This document shows positions 1 through 9,602 of a stretch of 27,193 nt of DNA, piece after piece (the first letter of the stretch is position 1; each line of letters begins with the position of its first letter). Location of the stretch: positions 1-27,193 of the forward strand of contig CAMPJN010000009.1 of assembly GCA_946886875.1 (NCBI GenBank), in the 5' to 3' direction. The translations under genes were made by a program, and so were the position numbers. The notes below the pieces were generated by a model that worked only from the letters and a program-made list of their open reading frames with translations, was not told the DNA's origin and ran no database searches. Source of the DNA: an uncultured Pseudomonas sp. GTDB taxonomy: Bacteria > Pseudomonadota > Gammaproteobacteria > Pseudomonadales > Pseudomonadaceae.

Positions 1-884
1 TCGGCGTCACCGCCAAGGACATAGTGCTGGCGGTGATCGGCAAGATCGGCACCGCTGGCGGCAATGGCCACGCATTGGAATTCGCCGGTAGCGCGATCCG
101 CGAGCTGTCGCTGGAAGGACGCATGACCATCTGCAACATGTCGATCGAAGCCGGTGCCCGCGTCGGCTTGGTGGCGGTAGATCAGAAGACCATCGATTAC
201 GTCGAGGGCCGTCCGTTTGCGCCAAAAGGCGCCGATTGGGCTGCCGCTGTCGAGCAATGGCAGGACCTGGTGTCCGACGCCGATGCGCATTTCGACACTG
301 TGGTCGAGTTGCGCGCCGAGGACATCAAACCGCAGGTCAGCTGGGGCACTTCGCCGGAGATGGTTCTAGCCGTCGACCAAAAGGTGCCGGATCCGGCTGC
401 CGAGAGCGATCCGGTGAAGAAGGATTCGATCATTCGCGCTCTGAAATATATGGGGTTGAGCGCCAACCAGGCGATCACCGATATCCAACTGGATCGTGTG
501 TTTATTGGTTCCTGCACTAACTCGCGCATCGAGGACCTGCGCGCTGCCGCCGAGGTGGCCAAGGGTCGCAAGGTCGCCGCGACCATCAAGCAAGCCATGG
601 TGGTGCCGGGCTCCGGCTTGGTTAAAGCCCAGGCCGAGGCCGAAGGGCTGGACAAGATTTTTGTCGAAGCCGGCTTCGAATGGCGTGAGCCGGGCTGCTC
701 CATGTGCCTGGCGATGAACCCGGACAAACTGGGCAGTGGCGAGCATTGCGCCTCCACTTCCAACCGCAACTTCGAAGGTCGTCAGGGCGCTGGCGGACGC
801 ACCCACCTGGTCAGCCCGGCCATGGCTGCGGCTGCTGCGGTGACCGGTCACTTTATCGACGTACGCGAATTGACCCGGCCTTAA
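1..884 (+). CDS. leuC: 3-isopropylmalate dehydratase, large subunit (5' partial)
   Basis: LeuC pairs with LeuD to form isopropylmalate isomerase, which converts 2-isopropylmalate to 3-isopropylmalate in leucine biosynthesis. The frame is open from the window edge, with codons starting at base 3 ([20 protein letters not shown]), so about 294 C-terminal residues are visible out of roughly 470 usual for the family. All three [4Fe-4S] ligand cysteines are present: one in GSCTNSR (codon 513-515) and two in GCSMC (codons 696-698 and 705-707). The family ending [20 protein letters not shown] follows. The stop at 882-884 runs into an AAGGAG ribosome binding site for leuD, so the two subunits are co-translated. 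The promoter and start lie outside the window. Confidence 0.97.
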   Translation, partial: GVTAKDIVLAVIGKIGTAGGNGHALEFAGSAIRELSLEGRMTICNMSIEAGARVGLVAVDQKTIDYVEGRPFAPKGADWAAAVEQWQDLVSDADAHFDTVVELRAEDIKPQVSWGTSPEMVLAVDQKVPDPAAESDPVKKDSIIRALKYMGLSANQAITDIQLDRVFIGSCTNSRIEDLRAAAEVAKGRKVAATIKQAMVVPGSGLVKAQAEAEGLDKIFVEAGFEWREPGCSMCLAMNPDKLGSGEHCASTSNRNFEGRQGAGGRTHLVSPAMAAAAAVTGHFIDVRELTRP

Positions 885-895
885 GGAGAGCGAAG

Positions 896-1543
896 ATGAG
901 AGCCTTTACCCAACACACCGGCCTGGTCGCTCCTCTGGATCGCGCCAACGTCGACACCGATCAGATCATTCCCAAGCAGTTCTTGAAATCGATCAAGCGT
1001 ACCGGTTTCGGCCCGAATCTGTTCGACGAATGGCGTTATCTGGATATCGGTCAGCCGAACCAGGATTGCTCGCAACGCCCGCTCAATCACGACTTCGTGT
1101 TGAACGCGCCGCGCTATCAGGGTGCCAGCGTACTGCTGGCACGGGAGAACTTCGGTTGCGGCTCCAGTCGCGAACACGCGCCCTGGGCCCTGGAAGAGTA
1201 CGGCTTTCGCGCGATCATCGCGCCGAGCTTCGCCGACATCTTCTACAACAACAGTTTCAAGAACGGCCTGTTGCCGATCGTCCTCAAGGAAGATGAAGTC
1301 GATGCGCTGTTCCAGCAGGCCGAGGCTAACGAAGGTTATCAACTGACCGTCAACCTGGCGGCGCAGACCGTGACCCGCGCCGATGGCGTGCAGTACGGCT
1401 TCGAGGTCGATGCCTTCCGCAAGCATTGTCTGCTCAACGGTCTCGACGATATCGGCCTGACCCTGCAGGACAGCGACGCGATCAAGGCTTTCGAGGTCGG
1501 TTATCAGCAGCGCAGCCCCTGGCTGTTCGGCGCAATCAAATAG
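896..1543 (+). CDS. leuD: 3-isopropylmalate dehydratase, small subunit
   Basis: This is the small subunit of isopropylmalate isomerase, 215 aa. It carries the swivelling domain that closes over the LeuC iron-sulfur cluster in the cytoplasm. The start at 896 is chosen because a strong AAGGAG lies at 883-888 and the protein then begins in the family style ([20 protein letters not shown]). The family motif [16 protein letters not shown] and the following [16 protein letters not shown] are intact. The reading frame stays open upstream of 896, but that part overlaps leuC and has no family resemblance. It sits 11 bp after leuC, in the same transcription unit. The stop is directly followed by a REP-like inverted repeat that separates it from leuB. 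Confidence 0.97.
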   Translation: MRAFTQHTGLVAPLDRANVDTDQIIPKQFLKSIKRTGFGPNLFDEWRYLDIGQPNQDCSQRPLNHDFVLNAPRYQGASVLLARENFGCGSSREHAPWALEEYGFRAIIAPSFADIFYNNSFKNGLLPIVLKEDEVDALFQQAEANEGYQLTVNLAAQTVTRADGVQYGFEVDAFRKHCLLNGLDDIGLTLQDSDAIKAFEVGYQQRSPWLFGAIK

Positions 1544-1604
1544 TAGGGTGTGCTGCGCGCACCGACTGATCGACCATCTACATGGTGCGCACGGCGCACC
1601 CTAC
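1543..1604. repeat. REP-like imperfect inverted repeat between leuD and leuB
   Basis: Arms at 1543-1563 and 1584-1604 pair at 18 of 21 positions (GTAGGGTG...CGCACC against GGTGCGC...CACCCTAC), with a 20-nt loop. The mismatches would be G-U pairs on one strand. No T-run follows, so it does not look like an intrinsic terminator. It resembles the GTAGGGTGCGC-type repetitive extragenic palindromes seen between gammaproteobacterial genes. It starts on the last base of the leuD stop codon. It could act as an mRNA-stabilising or attenuating hairpin in the leu operon. Confidence 0.7.
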
Positions 1605-1621
1605 GGCGTATTGAGGACGAG

Positions 1622-2704
<1,083 letters not shown>

Positions 2705-2709
2705 TCTTC

Positions 2710-2743
2710 CAGGTCCGCCAACTGGTATTGGCGGCCTGTTTAT
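2710..2743 (+). terminator. Possible intrinsic terminator or attenuator after leuB
   Basis: Arms 2710-2721 and 2728-2738 form an 11-pair stem with one bulged base (CAGGTCCGCCAA with TTGGCGGCCTG) and a 6-nt loop. TTTAT follows. The T-run is short and the asd start codon is only about 15 nt further on, so termination may be partial. Confidence 0.45.
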
Positions 2744-2755
2744 AAAGGTGTAGTT

Positions 2756-3868
2756 ATGAAACGTGTAGGTCTTATCGGTTGGCGCGGTATGGTCGGTTCC
2801 GTGCTGATGCAACGCATGCTGGAAGAACAGGATTTCGACTTGATCGAACCGGTGTTCTTCACCACCTCCAATGTCGGCGGCCAAGGCCCGGCGATTGGTA
2901 AGGACACCGCTGCGCTGAAGGATGCCTACAGCATCGACGAGCTCAAGGGTTTGGACGTGATCCTCACCTGTCAGGGCGGCGACTACACCAGCGAAGTCTT
3001 CCCCAAGCTGCGCGAAGCCGGCTGGCAGGGTTATTGGATCGACGCCGCGTCCTCGCTGCGTATGGCCGATGACGCCGTGATCGTGCTGGACCCGGTCAAC
3101 CGCAAGGTGATCGATCAGCAATTGGATGCTGGCATCAAGAACTATATCGGCGGTAACTGCACGGTCAGCCTGATGCTGATGGCGCTGGGCGGTCTCTATG
3201 AGGCCGGTTTGGTCGAGTGGATGAGCGCCATGACCTATCAGGCGGCGAGCGGCGCCGGTGCGCAGAACATGCGCGAGCTGATCAAGCAGATGGGGGCGAT
3301 CAATGCTTCGGTAGCCGATGAACTGGCCGACCCGGCCAGCGCTATTCTGGATATCGATCGTAAGGTTGCCGAAGCCATGCGCGGCGAATCCTTCCCGGTG
3401 GACAACTTCGGTGTGCCCCTGGCTGGCAGCCTGATTCCCTATATCGACAAGGAGCTGCCGAACGGGCAGAGCCGGGAAGAGTGGAAGGGCCAGGCGGAGA
3501 CCAACAAGATTCTCGGTCGCTTCAAGAATCCGATTCCGGTCGATGGTCTCTGCGTGCGCATCGGCGCCATGCGCTGCCACAGCCAGGCGCTGACCATCAA
3601 ACTGAACAAGGACGTGCCGCTGTCGGATCTCGAAGGCTTGATCAGCCAGCACAACCCCTGGGTCAAGCTGGTGCCGAACCAGCGTGAGGCGAGCATCCGT
3701 GAACTGGGGCCGACCGCAGTAACCGGTACTCTGAGCGTTCCCGTCGGTCGTTTGCGCAAGCTGAACATGGGCTCGCAGTACCTGGGCGCCTTCACCGTGG
3801 GCGATCAGTTGCTCTGGGGCGCGGCCGAACCTCTGCGGCGCATGCTGCGGATTCTGTTGGAGCGTTGA
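2756..3868 (+). CDS. asd: Aspartate-semialdehyde dehydrogenase
   Basis: Asd reduces beta-aspartyl phosphate to aspartate semialdehyde with NADPH, the branch point for lysine/diaminopimelate, threonine and methionine. It has 370 aa, as in the Gram-negative enzyme. The nucleotide-binding N-terminus is [13 protein letters not shown]. The nucleophile is Cys135 in [10 protein letters not shown], and the Arg268/His275 pair in [10 protein letters not shown] matches the known catalytic Arg/His spacing. AAAGG at 2744-2748 precedes the ATG at 2756. It follows leuB by 51 bp with a terminator-like hairpin between. It is followed by a catalytically degenerate paralogue (4026-5036), so this is the working enzyme of the pair. 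Confidence 0.97.
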   Translation: MKRVGLIGWRGMVGSVLMQRMLEEQDFDLIEPVFFTTSNVGGQGPAIGKDTAALKDAYSIDELKGLDVILTCQGGDYTSEVFPKLREAGWQGYWIDAASSLRMADDAVIVLDPVNRKVIDQQLDAGIKNYIGGNCTVSLMLMALGGLYEAGLVEWMSAMTYQAASGAGAQNMRELIKQMGAINASVADELADPASAILDIDRKVAEAMRGESFPVDNFGVPLAGSLIPYIDKELPNGQSREEWKGQAETNKILGRFKNPIPVDGLCVRIGAMRCHSQALTIKLNKDVPLSDLEGLISQHNPWVKLVPNQREASIRELGPTAVTGTLSVPVGRLRKLNMGSQYLGAFTVGDQLLWGAAEPLRRMLRILLER

Positions 3869-3914
3869 TGCGTCAATGCGGAGTCTCTGCTTGAGGCTTT
3901 TGCAGTGAATCCGG

Positions 3915-3976
3915 GGAGCGGGTCTGGGGTGATTGAATGAAAGTTCGACCATCGGCAGGCCCGCTCCTTTGCATTT
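3915..3976 (+). terminator. Candidate terminator stem-loop after asd
   Basis: Arms at 3915-3926 and 3956-3967 (GGAGCGGGTCTG with CAGGCCCGCTCC) pair over 12 positions including one G-T. The loop is 29 nt. TTTGCATTT follows the stem. It lies in the 157-bp gap between asd and the usg-like gene and is the best candidate for the 3' end of the leu-asd transcript. The large loop and imperfect T-run limit confidence. Confidence 0.45.
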
Positions 3977-4025
3977 GGCGGTCCCGGCTATACAGTGCTG
4001 TGCTTATTTCGTCAGAAGCGTCCCC

Positions 4026-5036
4026 ATGACCCGTAGTTTCGATATCGCCGTGATCGGCGCCACTGGCAGCGTCGGCGAAACCCTGGTGCAGTTGCTCGAA
4101 GAGCGTGAGTTTCCCGTGGCGAGCCTGCATGTGCTCGCCAGTGGCGAGTCCGCCGGTCGTTCCTTGGCCTTCAAAGGCAAGAACCTGCGGGTGCGCACGC
4201 TGGAAACCTTCGATTTTTCCGCGGTGCGTCTGGTGTTCTTCGCGGCTACCGAAGCCGTCACTCGTGAATATGCCGAGCAGGCACGTGCAGCGGGTTGCAC
4301 GGTGATCGATCTGGCGGCGGCATTGCCGTCGGAACAGGCTCCGCGCCTGGTTCCAGAAGTGAATCCGGATATTCTGAAAAGCCTTTCAGCGCCTTATCAG
4401 CTCACCAGCCCCAGCGCTTCGGCGATAGCCGTGGCTGTAGTCTTGGCGGCAATTGCCGAGCACGTGCAAGTGCAGCGCTTGACCGCCACGGCTTGTTTGG
4501 CGGTCTCCAGTCGCGGTCGCGAAGGGGTTTCCGAGTTGGCTCGCCAGTCCGCAGAACTGCTGAATGCCCGCCCGTTGGAACCGCGTCTGTTCGATCAGCA
4601 GATCGCCTTCAATCTCTTGGCCCAAGTCGATACACCTGACAGTGAGGGGCATGGTGCATTGGAAAAACGTCTCGGCAGCGAACTCAAAGAGTTGCTGAGC
4701 GCACCCCATTTGAAGGTTTCGGTAACCTGCGTGCAAGCGCCGGTGTTCTTTGGCGACAGTCTCAGCCTTTCGCTGCAAACAGCGGCGCCTGTCGATTTGT
4801 CGGCAATTCGTGCGACTTTGTGTGCATCCACTACCTTGGAATATGTAGAAGGGAATGAATATCCGACAGTTGTCGGTGACGCGGTCGGCCAGGATGTGGT
4901 GTATGTCGGTCGAATTCGCGGCGGTTTGGACGATCCGGCAGAACTCAATCTGTGGATTGCGTCTGATAATGTAAGAAAAGGCGCCGCCTTGAACGCTGTG
5001 CAAATAGCTGAGTTATTGATAAAACACTATCTGTAA
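4026..5036 (+). CDS. usg: Usg-like aspartate-semialdehyde dehydrogenase paralogue lacking catalytic residues
   Basis: This 336-aa protein has the ASD two-domain fold: an N-terminal Rossmann segment (DIAVIGATGSVGETLVQLLEER) and a C-terminal dimerisation domain ending DNVRKGAALNAVQIAELLIK. The position of the nucleophilic cysteine, NxxCST in true enzymes, reads SPSASA here, with Ala131. The catalytic His of the G-H-S motif reads GDSLSL, with Asp244. It is therefore unlikely to be an active dehydrogenase. Its place just upstream of the truA block matches enterobacterial usg, an ASD homologue of unknown function. The ATG at 4026 is chosen because homology begins there; the frame opens upstream at 3933 without family similarity. 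Ribosome binding is weak (AGAAGCG). A TATACA at 3989-3994 could be a -10 box. Confidence 0.88.
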   Translation: MTRSFDIAVIGATGSVGETLVQLLEEREFPVASLHVLASGESAGRSLAFKGKNLRVRTLETFDFSAVRLVFFAATEAVTREYAEQARAAGCTVIDLAAALPSEQAPRLVPEVNPDILKSLSAPYQLTSPSASAIAVAVVLAAIAEHVQVQRLTATACLAVSSRGREGVSELARQSAELLNARPLEPRLFDQQIAFNLLAQVDTPDSEGHGALEKRLGSELKELLSAPHLKVSVTCVQAPVFFGDSLSLSLQTAAPVDLSAIRATLCASTTLEYVEGNEYPTVVGDAVGQDVVYVGRIRGGLDDPAELNLWIASDNVRKGAALNAVQIAELLIKHYL

Positions 5037-5055
5037 AAGATACTTACCTAGAAAT

Positions 5056-5084
5056 TTGAAGAATCTTTCGAGCTTGGCAATACT
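5056..5084 (+). promoter_or_regulatory. Candidate sigma70 promoter for fimV
   Basis: TTGAAG (5056-5061) and AATACT (5079-5084) are spaced by 17 bp, each matching consensus at 4 of 6 positions. It lies in the 154-bp gap between the usg-like gene and fimV and would give a leader of about 100 nt. The leader contains a small hairpin with a UUCG tetraloop (5111-5122). Confidence 0.3.
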
Positions 5085-5190
5085 GTCTGAGTTGATTGCG
5101 GATGGGGAAACGCCTTCGGGCGCATGTAGGCAGCAATCATTAAGGCCCTCTCGCATGCCGAGAAAAAAAGATAAAACAAGGGATAACGCT

Positions 5191-8019
5191 ATGGTTCGGT
5201 TTCGCAAACTGGTGCTGGCAATCGCAGCTGCTTCGGCGCTGTCCTCCGGTATGGCGCACGCGTTGGGGCTAGGGGAAGTCACCCTGAAGTCCGCGCTCAA
5301 TCAGCCCCTGGTGGCTGAAATAGAATTGTTGGAGGTGCGCGATCTGGCCTCCAATGAGGTGCTACCGAATCTGGCTTCTCCTGAAGAATTCAATAAGGCT
5401 GGTGTCGATCGTCAGTTCTTCCTGACCGATCTCAAATTCACTCCGGTGCTCAAGCCGAACGGCAAAAGCATTATCCGTGTGACGTCGAGTAAGCCGGTCC
5501 GCGAGCCCTATGTGAACTTCCTGGTGGAAGTGCTGTGGCCCAATGGCCGCCTGTTGCGTGAGTACACGCTGCTGCTCGATCCGCCTTTATATGCCCCGCA
5601 AAGCGTAGTCACCTCCGCGCCGCAAACTGCCGCCGTCACTCCGGCGCCGCGGACACAGGCTGCTACGACGCCACGTCCGAGCGCACCCGTCAGCGCGCCG
5701 GCAGCCTCTGCCCCCGCCGCTACAAGCAGCGCGCTGCAAGGTGGCGAGTACAAAACCACGGCCAACGACACTCTCTGGGAAATTGCTCAGCGCGTCGGTG
5801 GCGGCAGCGTGCATCAAACCATGCTGGCCATTCAGGACCTGAACCCGAACGCCTTTATCGGCGGCAACATCAATCGTCTGAAAAACGGTCAGGTGTTACG
5901 CCTGCCTGAAGAACAACAGATCAAGAGCCGTGGCCAGGCTGAAGCCATTGCCCAGGTTGCCGAGCAAAACGATGCCTGGCGCGAAGGGCGTGGCCTCGCC
6001 GCTACTCGTCAGTTGGACGCGACCAAGCGTACTACTGCTGGTGCGGCGCCTGCCGAAGCGAAAACCGCGGATAGCCTGAAGCTGGTTGCAGCCGAAGCCG
6101 GCAAAGCAACCAAGGGCAGCGATACCGGTGCAGCGGATGGCAAAGCGCTGGCCGACAAGTTGGCTGTGACCCAGGAGAGTCTGGATTCGACTCGTCGTGA
6201 AAACGAGGAATTGAAAGGGCGCATGGGCGATCTGCAAAGTCAGCTCGACAAGCTGCAGCGCTTGATCCAGCTGAAAGACGATCAAATGGCCAAGTTGCAG
6301 GCCGAGCTGGCGACTCCGGCTGCTCCGGCCAAAGCGCCTGAAGCTGCGCCGCCTGCGGTTCCTGCGGTCAAGGAAACCCCTCCGGCTCCGGAAAAAGCGG
6401 CGGCGCCGGCACCGGCGCCAACCGCACCGAAGGCGGGCGAAGCGCCCGACTTCAACTACAGCGAAGAACCCGTCAAAGAAAAAACCGATCCGGCAGTCGA
6501 TGCCGCCACCCCGAAGCCGGCTCCCAAGCCGGCTGAGGTCGTTAAGCCTGCCCCTGTTGTCGCGGCGCCGAAGAAGCCCGCCGTCACACCGCCAGTAGTC
6601 GTCGAACAGCCGCCGCAGGCCGGTCCTTTCGATGATCTGCTGGCAAATCCGATGTTGTTGGGGATTGCCGGTGGTGGCGCACTGTTGTTGCTGCTGATCG
6701 GCTTGATGATGTTGTCGCGTCGCAACGCCATGAAAGAAGCCGAGTTGCAGGAGCAGTTGGAGGCCGGCAGTGAAGATGCGCATTACGCCGCCGATAGCGA
6801 AATGCCGGCTGACAGTTTCGATAGCTTCCCCGATGAATTGACCGATAACGAACTGAACGAAGAGCGGGTAACCGCGCAAACCGGCGATGCGTTGGGCGAG
6901 GCGGACATCTATATCGCCTACGGTCGTTTCAATCAGGCTGCCGAGTTGCTGCAAAATGCCATTAATGAAGAGCCGCAACGCAGCGATTTGCGTCTGAAAT
7001 TGATGGAAGTGCATGCCGAGTTGGGCGATCGCGACGGCTTTGCTCGTCAAGAGCGTGAGCTCAGTGAAATTGGCGGTGTTAACGCTGAAATCAGCCAGCT
7101 CAAAGGCAAGTACCCAGCCATGGCTGCTGCGGCTGGTGCCGGTATGGCCGCCGCGGCTGCCGCCGAAAGCGATATGGACAGCTTCAGTCTCGATGACCTG
7201 ACGCTGGACGAGCCGGCTAGCAATAAACCTGCAGCAGCCGCGGAAGAGTTGGACGACGCTTTCGATCTGAGTCTGGACGACCTCGAGTCCGAACTGGAGC
7301 GCGACCTGCAGGCTGCCGATAATTCCATGGCCGATATCGACAGCCTCTCGCTGGATAGTGACCTGGACCTGGAATTCGATAGCCCAAAGGCCGCTGAGCC
7401 GACTGCCGCCAGTACGAGCGACGATTTGGATTTCGCCCTTGCGCTCGATGAGAACGCCAACGACGGCGCCGATGATCTGGCAGATTTCAGTCTTGATCTG
7501 GATGCCGAGAGCGCGCCAGCCGCAGCTGCAGAGGATGAATTTCTGTTGAGTCTGGACGACGAGCCGGCAGCCACCGCCAGCAATGAACTTGCCGACATGG
7601 GCCTGGATCTCCCGGAAGAACCGACGGAGAACGATTTCGATCTGCCAGCTGACTTCGACCTGTCCATGAATGAAGAAGCCGAGGAGGTGTCCGTGCAACC
7701 GAGCGCTGATAGTTTCTCGGCACAACTCGATGAAGTGACCGCCGAGTTGGATCAGCTGTCTGAAAGTCTCGAGCGTCCTCTGGTCGACGACAGCCTGACC
7801 GAGTCTGCAGCATCGTCGAGCCTGGAGCTGGGCGAGAGCGACGACGATTTCGACTTCCTCTCCGGCACCGATGAAACCGCTACCAAACTCGATCTGGCGC
7901 GTGCCTACATCGATATGGGCGATACCGAAGGTGCCCGCGATATTCTCGACGAAGTCATCGCCGAAGGTAGCGACGGTCAGCAGCAGGAAGCACGCGAGTT
8001 GATCGGCAAGCTGAGTTGA
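5191..8019 (+). CDS. fimV: FimV, LysM-containing inner-membrane pilus assembly and polar hub protein
   Basis: FimV organises type IV pilus assembly, twitching and polar signalling at the cell pole. It has 942 aa. A signal peptide ends near residue 25 (LSSGMAHA). A FimV N-terminal domain follows (LGLGEVTLKSALNQPLVAEI, to about residue 135), then a LysM peptidoglycan-binding domain at about 186-235, a coiled coil at about 321-376, a Pro/Ala/Lys-rich linker, one transmembrane helix at about 488-510, a TPR-like cytoplasmic segment at about 570-632, a long acidic region with repeated SLDDL-type motifs, and the conserved C-terminal FimV helix pair at about 899-942 (KLDLARAYIDMGDTEGARDI). The start at 5191 is chosen because the signal peptide follows directly; an in-frame upstream start at 5056 would add a non-signal extension. 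Its order before truA is as in P. aeruginosa. Confidence 0.96.
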   Translation: MVRFRKLVLAIAAASALSSGMAHALGLGEVTLKSALNQPLVAEIELLEVRDLASNEVLPNLASPEEFNKAGVDRQFFLTDLKFTPVLKPNGKSIIRVTSSKPVREPYVNFLVEVLWPNGRLLREYTLLLDPPLYAPQSVVTSAPQTAAVTPAPRTQAATTPRPSAPVSAPAASAPAATSSALQGGEYKTTANDTLWEIAQRVGGGSVHQTMLAIQDLNPNAFIGGNINRLKNGQVLRLPEEQQIKSRGQAEAIAQVAEQNDAWREGRGLAATRQLDATKRTTAGAAPAEAKTADSLKLVAAEAGKATKGSDTGAADGKALADKLAVTQESLDSTRRENEELKGRMGDLQSQLDKLQRLIQLKDDQMAKLQAELATPAAPAKAPEAAPPAVPAVKETPPAPEKAAAPAPAPTAPKAGEAPDFNYSEEPVKEKTDPAVDAATPKPAPKPAEVVKPAPVVAAPKKPAVTPPVVVEQPPQAGPFDDLLANPMLLGIAGGGALLLLLIGLMMLSRRNAMKEAELQEQLEAGSEDAHYAADSEMPADSFDSFPDELTDNELNEERVTAQTGDALGEADIYIAYGRFNQAAELLQNAINEEPQRSDLRLKLMEVHAELGDRDGFARQERELSEIGGVNAEISQLKGKYPAMAAAAGAGMAAAAAAESDMDSFSLDDLTLDEPASNKPAAAAEELDDAFDLSLDDLESELERDLQAADNSMADIDSLSLDSDLDLEFDSPKAAEPTAASTSDDLDFALALDENANDGADDLADFSLDLDAESAPAAAAEDEFLLSLDDEPAATASNELADMGLDLPEEPTENDFDLPADFDLSMNEEAEEVSVQPSADSFSAQLDEVTAELDQLSESLERPLVDDSLTESAASSSLELGESDDDFDFLSGTDETATKLDLARAYIDMGDTEGARDILDEVIAEGSDGQQQEARELIGKLS

Positions 8020-8022
8020 TAC

Positions 8023-8889
8023 ATGTCTGATGTCAGTCCTGCAACGGCAGCCGATTCGGCTGCCGTTGCCGTTTATAAGATCGCCCTTGGGGTCGAATAC
8101 AAAGGTTCGCGTTACCGCGGCTTTCAGCGTCAGCGCGCGGGTGTGCCGTCGATCCAGGAATCCTTGGAAAAAGCCCTGAGCAAAGTTGCCGGTGGTGCAC
8201 CGGTAACGCTGAGCTGTGCGGGGCGCACTGATGCGCTGGTGCATGCCAGTGCGCAGGTGGTGCATTTCAGCACTACGGTTGAGCGTTCGATGCACGCCTG
8301 GGTGATGGGCGCCAACATGAACCTGCCCAGCGATATCAGTGCGACTTGGGCCAAGCAGATGCCCGCGCATTTTGATGCGCGTTTTTGCGCTATGGCGCGG
8401 CGTTACCGCTATGTGATCTACAACGACCAAATCCGTCCGGCCCATATGGCCGAGGAGGTTACCTGGAATCATCGGCCGCTAGATGTCGAGCGCATGCGCG
8501 AAGCGGCCAAGGTGTTTATCGGCACCCATGATTTCAGTGCCTTTCGTGCGCGCCAGTGTCAGGCCAAATCGCCGATAAAGACGGTGCACCATCTTGAGCT
8601 GCTCACCCATGGGCGGTTTATCGTGTTGGATATCCGCGCCAATGCCTTCCTGCATCACATGGTGCGCAATATCGCCGGGGTGCTGATGACCATAGGTGCC
8701 GGCGAGCGGCCAGTGGAGTGGGCCGGCGAAGTGCTGGAGAATCGCGTACGCCGAACCGGCGGAGTGACTGCGCACCCCTATGGGCTCTATCTGGTGCAGG
8801 TTGACTACCCTGAGGAGTTCGAGGTGCCCAAGCGTTATCTCGGCCCGCACTTCCTCTCCGGGTTGCCCGATGTGGCGATCGATGGCTAG
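8023..8889 (+). CDS. truA: tRNA pseudouridine(38-40) synthase
   Basis: TruA converts uridines 38-40 of the anticodon stem-loop to pseudouridine. It has 288 aa with the family order: GVEYKGSRYRGFQRQ, the catalytic motif GRTDALVHA (Asp70), then ARRYRYVIYN, GTHDFSAFRA, and the C-terminal NAFLHHMVRNIAGVLM. The catalytic Asp is present. The residue two after it is Leu72, where most TruA proteins have Gly (GRTDxGVH). It starts 3 bp after the fimV stop, so it is probably translated by coupling; no strong Shine-Dalgarno is seen. The N-terminus carries about 17 extra residues compared with the shortest family members. Confidence 0.95.
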   Translation: MSDVSPATAADSAAVAVYKIALGVEYKGSRYRGFQRQRAGVPSIQESLEKALSKVAGGAPVTLSCAGRTDALVHASAQVVHFSTTVERSMHAWVMGANMNLPSDISATWAKQMPAHFDARFCAMARRYRYVIYNDQIRPAHMAEEVTWNHRPLDVERMREAAKVFIGTHDFSAFRARQCQAKSPIKTVHHLELLTHGRFIVLDIRANAFLHHMVRNIAGVLMTIGAGERPVEWAGEVLENRVRRTGGVTAHPYGLYLVQVDYPEEFEVPKRYLGPHFLSGLPDVAIDG

Positions 8890-8938
8890 GCGCGCTCTTC
8901 TTTGCGTTGAAAGCCCGATAGGCGCTGGGTGCGTCATT

Positions 8939-8947
8939 TGCTACCAT
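8939..8947 (+). promoter_or_regulatory. Candidate extended -10 promoter for trpF
   Basis: TGCTACCAT matches the extended -10 form TGnTAnnnT and lies 35 bp before the trpF start, in the 92-bp gap after truA. No good -35 box lies at the right distance, which is tolerated by extended -10 promoters. TTGAAA at 8907-8912 is too far upstream. Confidence 0.35.
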
Positions 8948-8981
8948 CCGGCCAGCTCGTTTTGCCTGAGGTTCTCGTCAG

Positions 8982-9602
8982 TTGTCAGTCGTTCGTAGCA
9001 AGATCTGCGGGATTACCCGCATCGAGGATGCATTGGCCGCCGCCGAAGCCGGCGCGGACGCCATTGGCCTGGTGTTTTACCCACAGAGTCCGCGGGCCGT
9101 CACCATTGAACGGGCGCGGGCGATCATCGCCGCGCTGCCGCCGTTCGTGACCACCGTCGGTTTATTCGTCGATGCCAGTCGTTGTGAACTTGGCGAGATA
9201 CTCGATGCGGTGCCGCTGGATTTGCTGCAGTTTCACGGCGACGAAAGCGCGGCTGACTGCGAAGGCCACAACCGCCCCTATATCAAGGCGCTGCGAGTGA
9301 AAGCGGGCGACGATATCGCCGCGCAGATCGATTCATACGCCAATGCTTCGGGAATCCTGCTGGACACCTTTGTCGCGGGTGTGCCCGGTGGTACCGGCCA
9401 GGCTTTCGATTGGTCCCTGGTGCCGCGGGGTCTGAAGCGGCCGATTATCCTCGCCGGCGGTTTGACCGCAGAGAATGTACGCGACGCCATCGAGCAGGTA
9501 CGGCCTTATGCGGTGGATGTCAGTGGCGGCGTCGAGGCGAGCAAGGGCATCAAGGACAGCGAAAAAATTCGAGCTTTCATGCGCGCAGTCAAAGGCGACT
9601 GA
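8982..9602 (+). CDS. trpF: Phosphoribosylanthranilate isomerase
   Basis: TrpF catalyses the Amadori rearrangement of phosphoribosylanthranilate to CdRP in tryptophan biosynthesis. It has 206 aa, a single TIM barrel. The general base Cys9 is in KICGITR, the general acid Asp128 in LLDTF, and the phosphate-binding GGTG (136-139) and [10 protein letters not shown] are present. The start is a TTG codon at 8982; TGAGG at 8967-8971 is well placed and no in-frame ATG fits the conserved N-terminus. As usual in pseudomonads it lies apart from other trp genes, between truA and accD. The following 210-bp gap has a 5-bp GGGCG/CGCCC stem (9610-9632) and a CATAAT hexamer (9647-9652) that might start accD transcription; neither is strong. 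Confidence 0.95.
   Translation: MSVVRSKICGITRIEDALAAAEAGADAIGLVFYPQSPRAVTIERARAIIAALPPFVTTVGLFVDASRCELGEILDAVPLDLLQFHGDESAADCEGHNRPYIKALRVKAGDDIAAQIDSYANASGILLDTFVAGVPGGTGQAFDWSLVPRGLKRPIILAGGLTAENVRDAIEQVRPYAVDVSGGVEASKGIKDSEKIRAFMRAVKGD

Noticed and set aside
1550..1621. Upstream in-frame start for leuB
   Set aside because: The added 24 codons are REP-like DNA; the ribosome binding site and family N-terminus fit 1622.
5630..6620. Repeated GCC/CCG-rich DNA in fimV that could suggest a tandem repeat or CRISPR-like array
   Set aside because: It encodes Pro/Ala/Lys linkers of FimV with no fixed period or spacer structure.
5896..8472. 858-codon open frame on the minus strand opposite fimV and truA
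   Set aside because: Low-complexity Arg/Gln/His-rich translation with no domain; fimV and truA on the plus strand are unmistakable.
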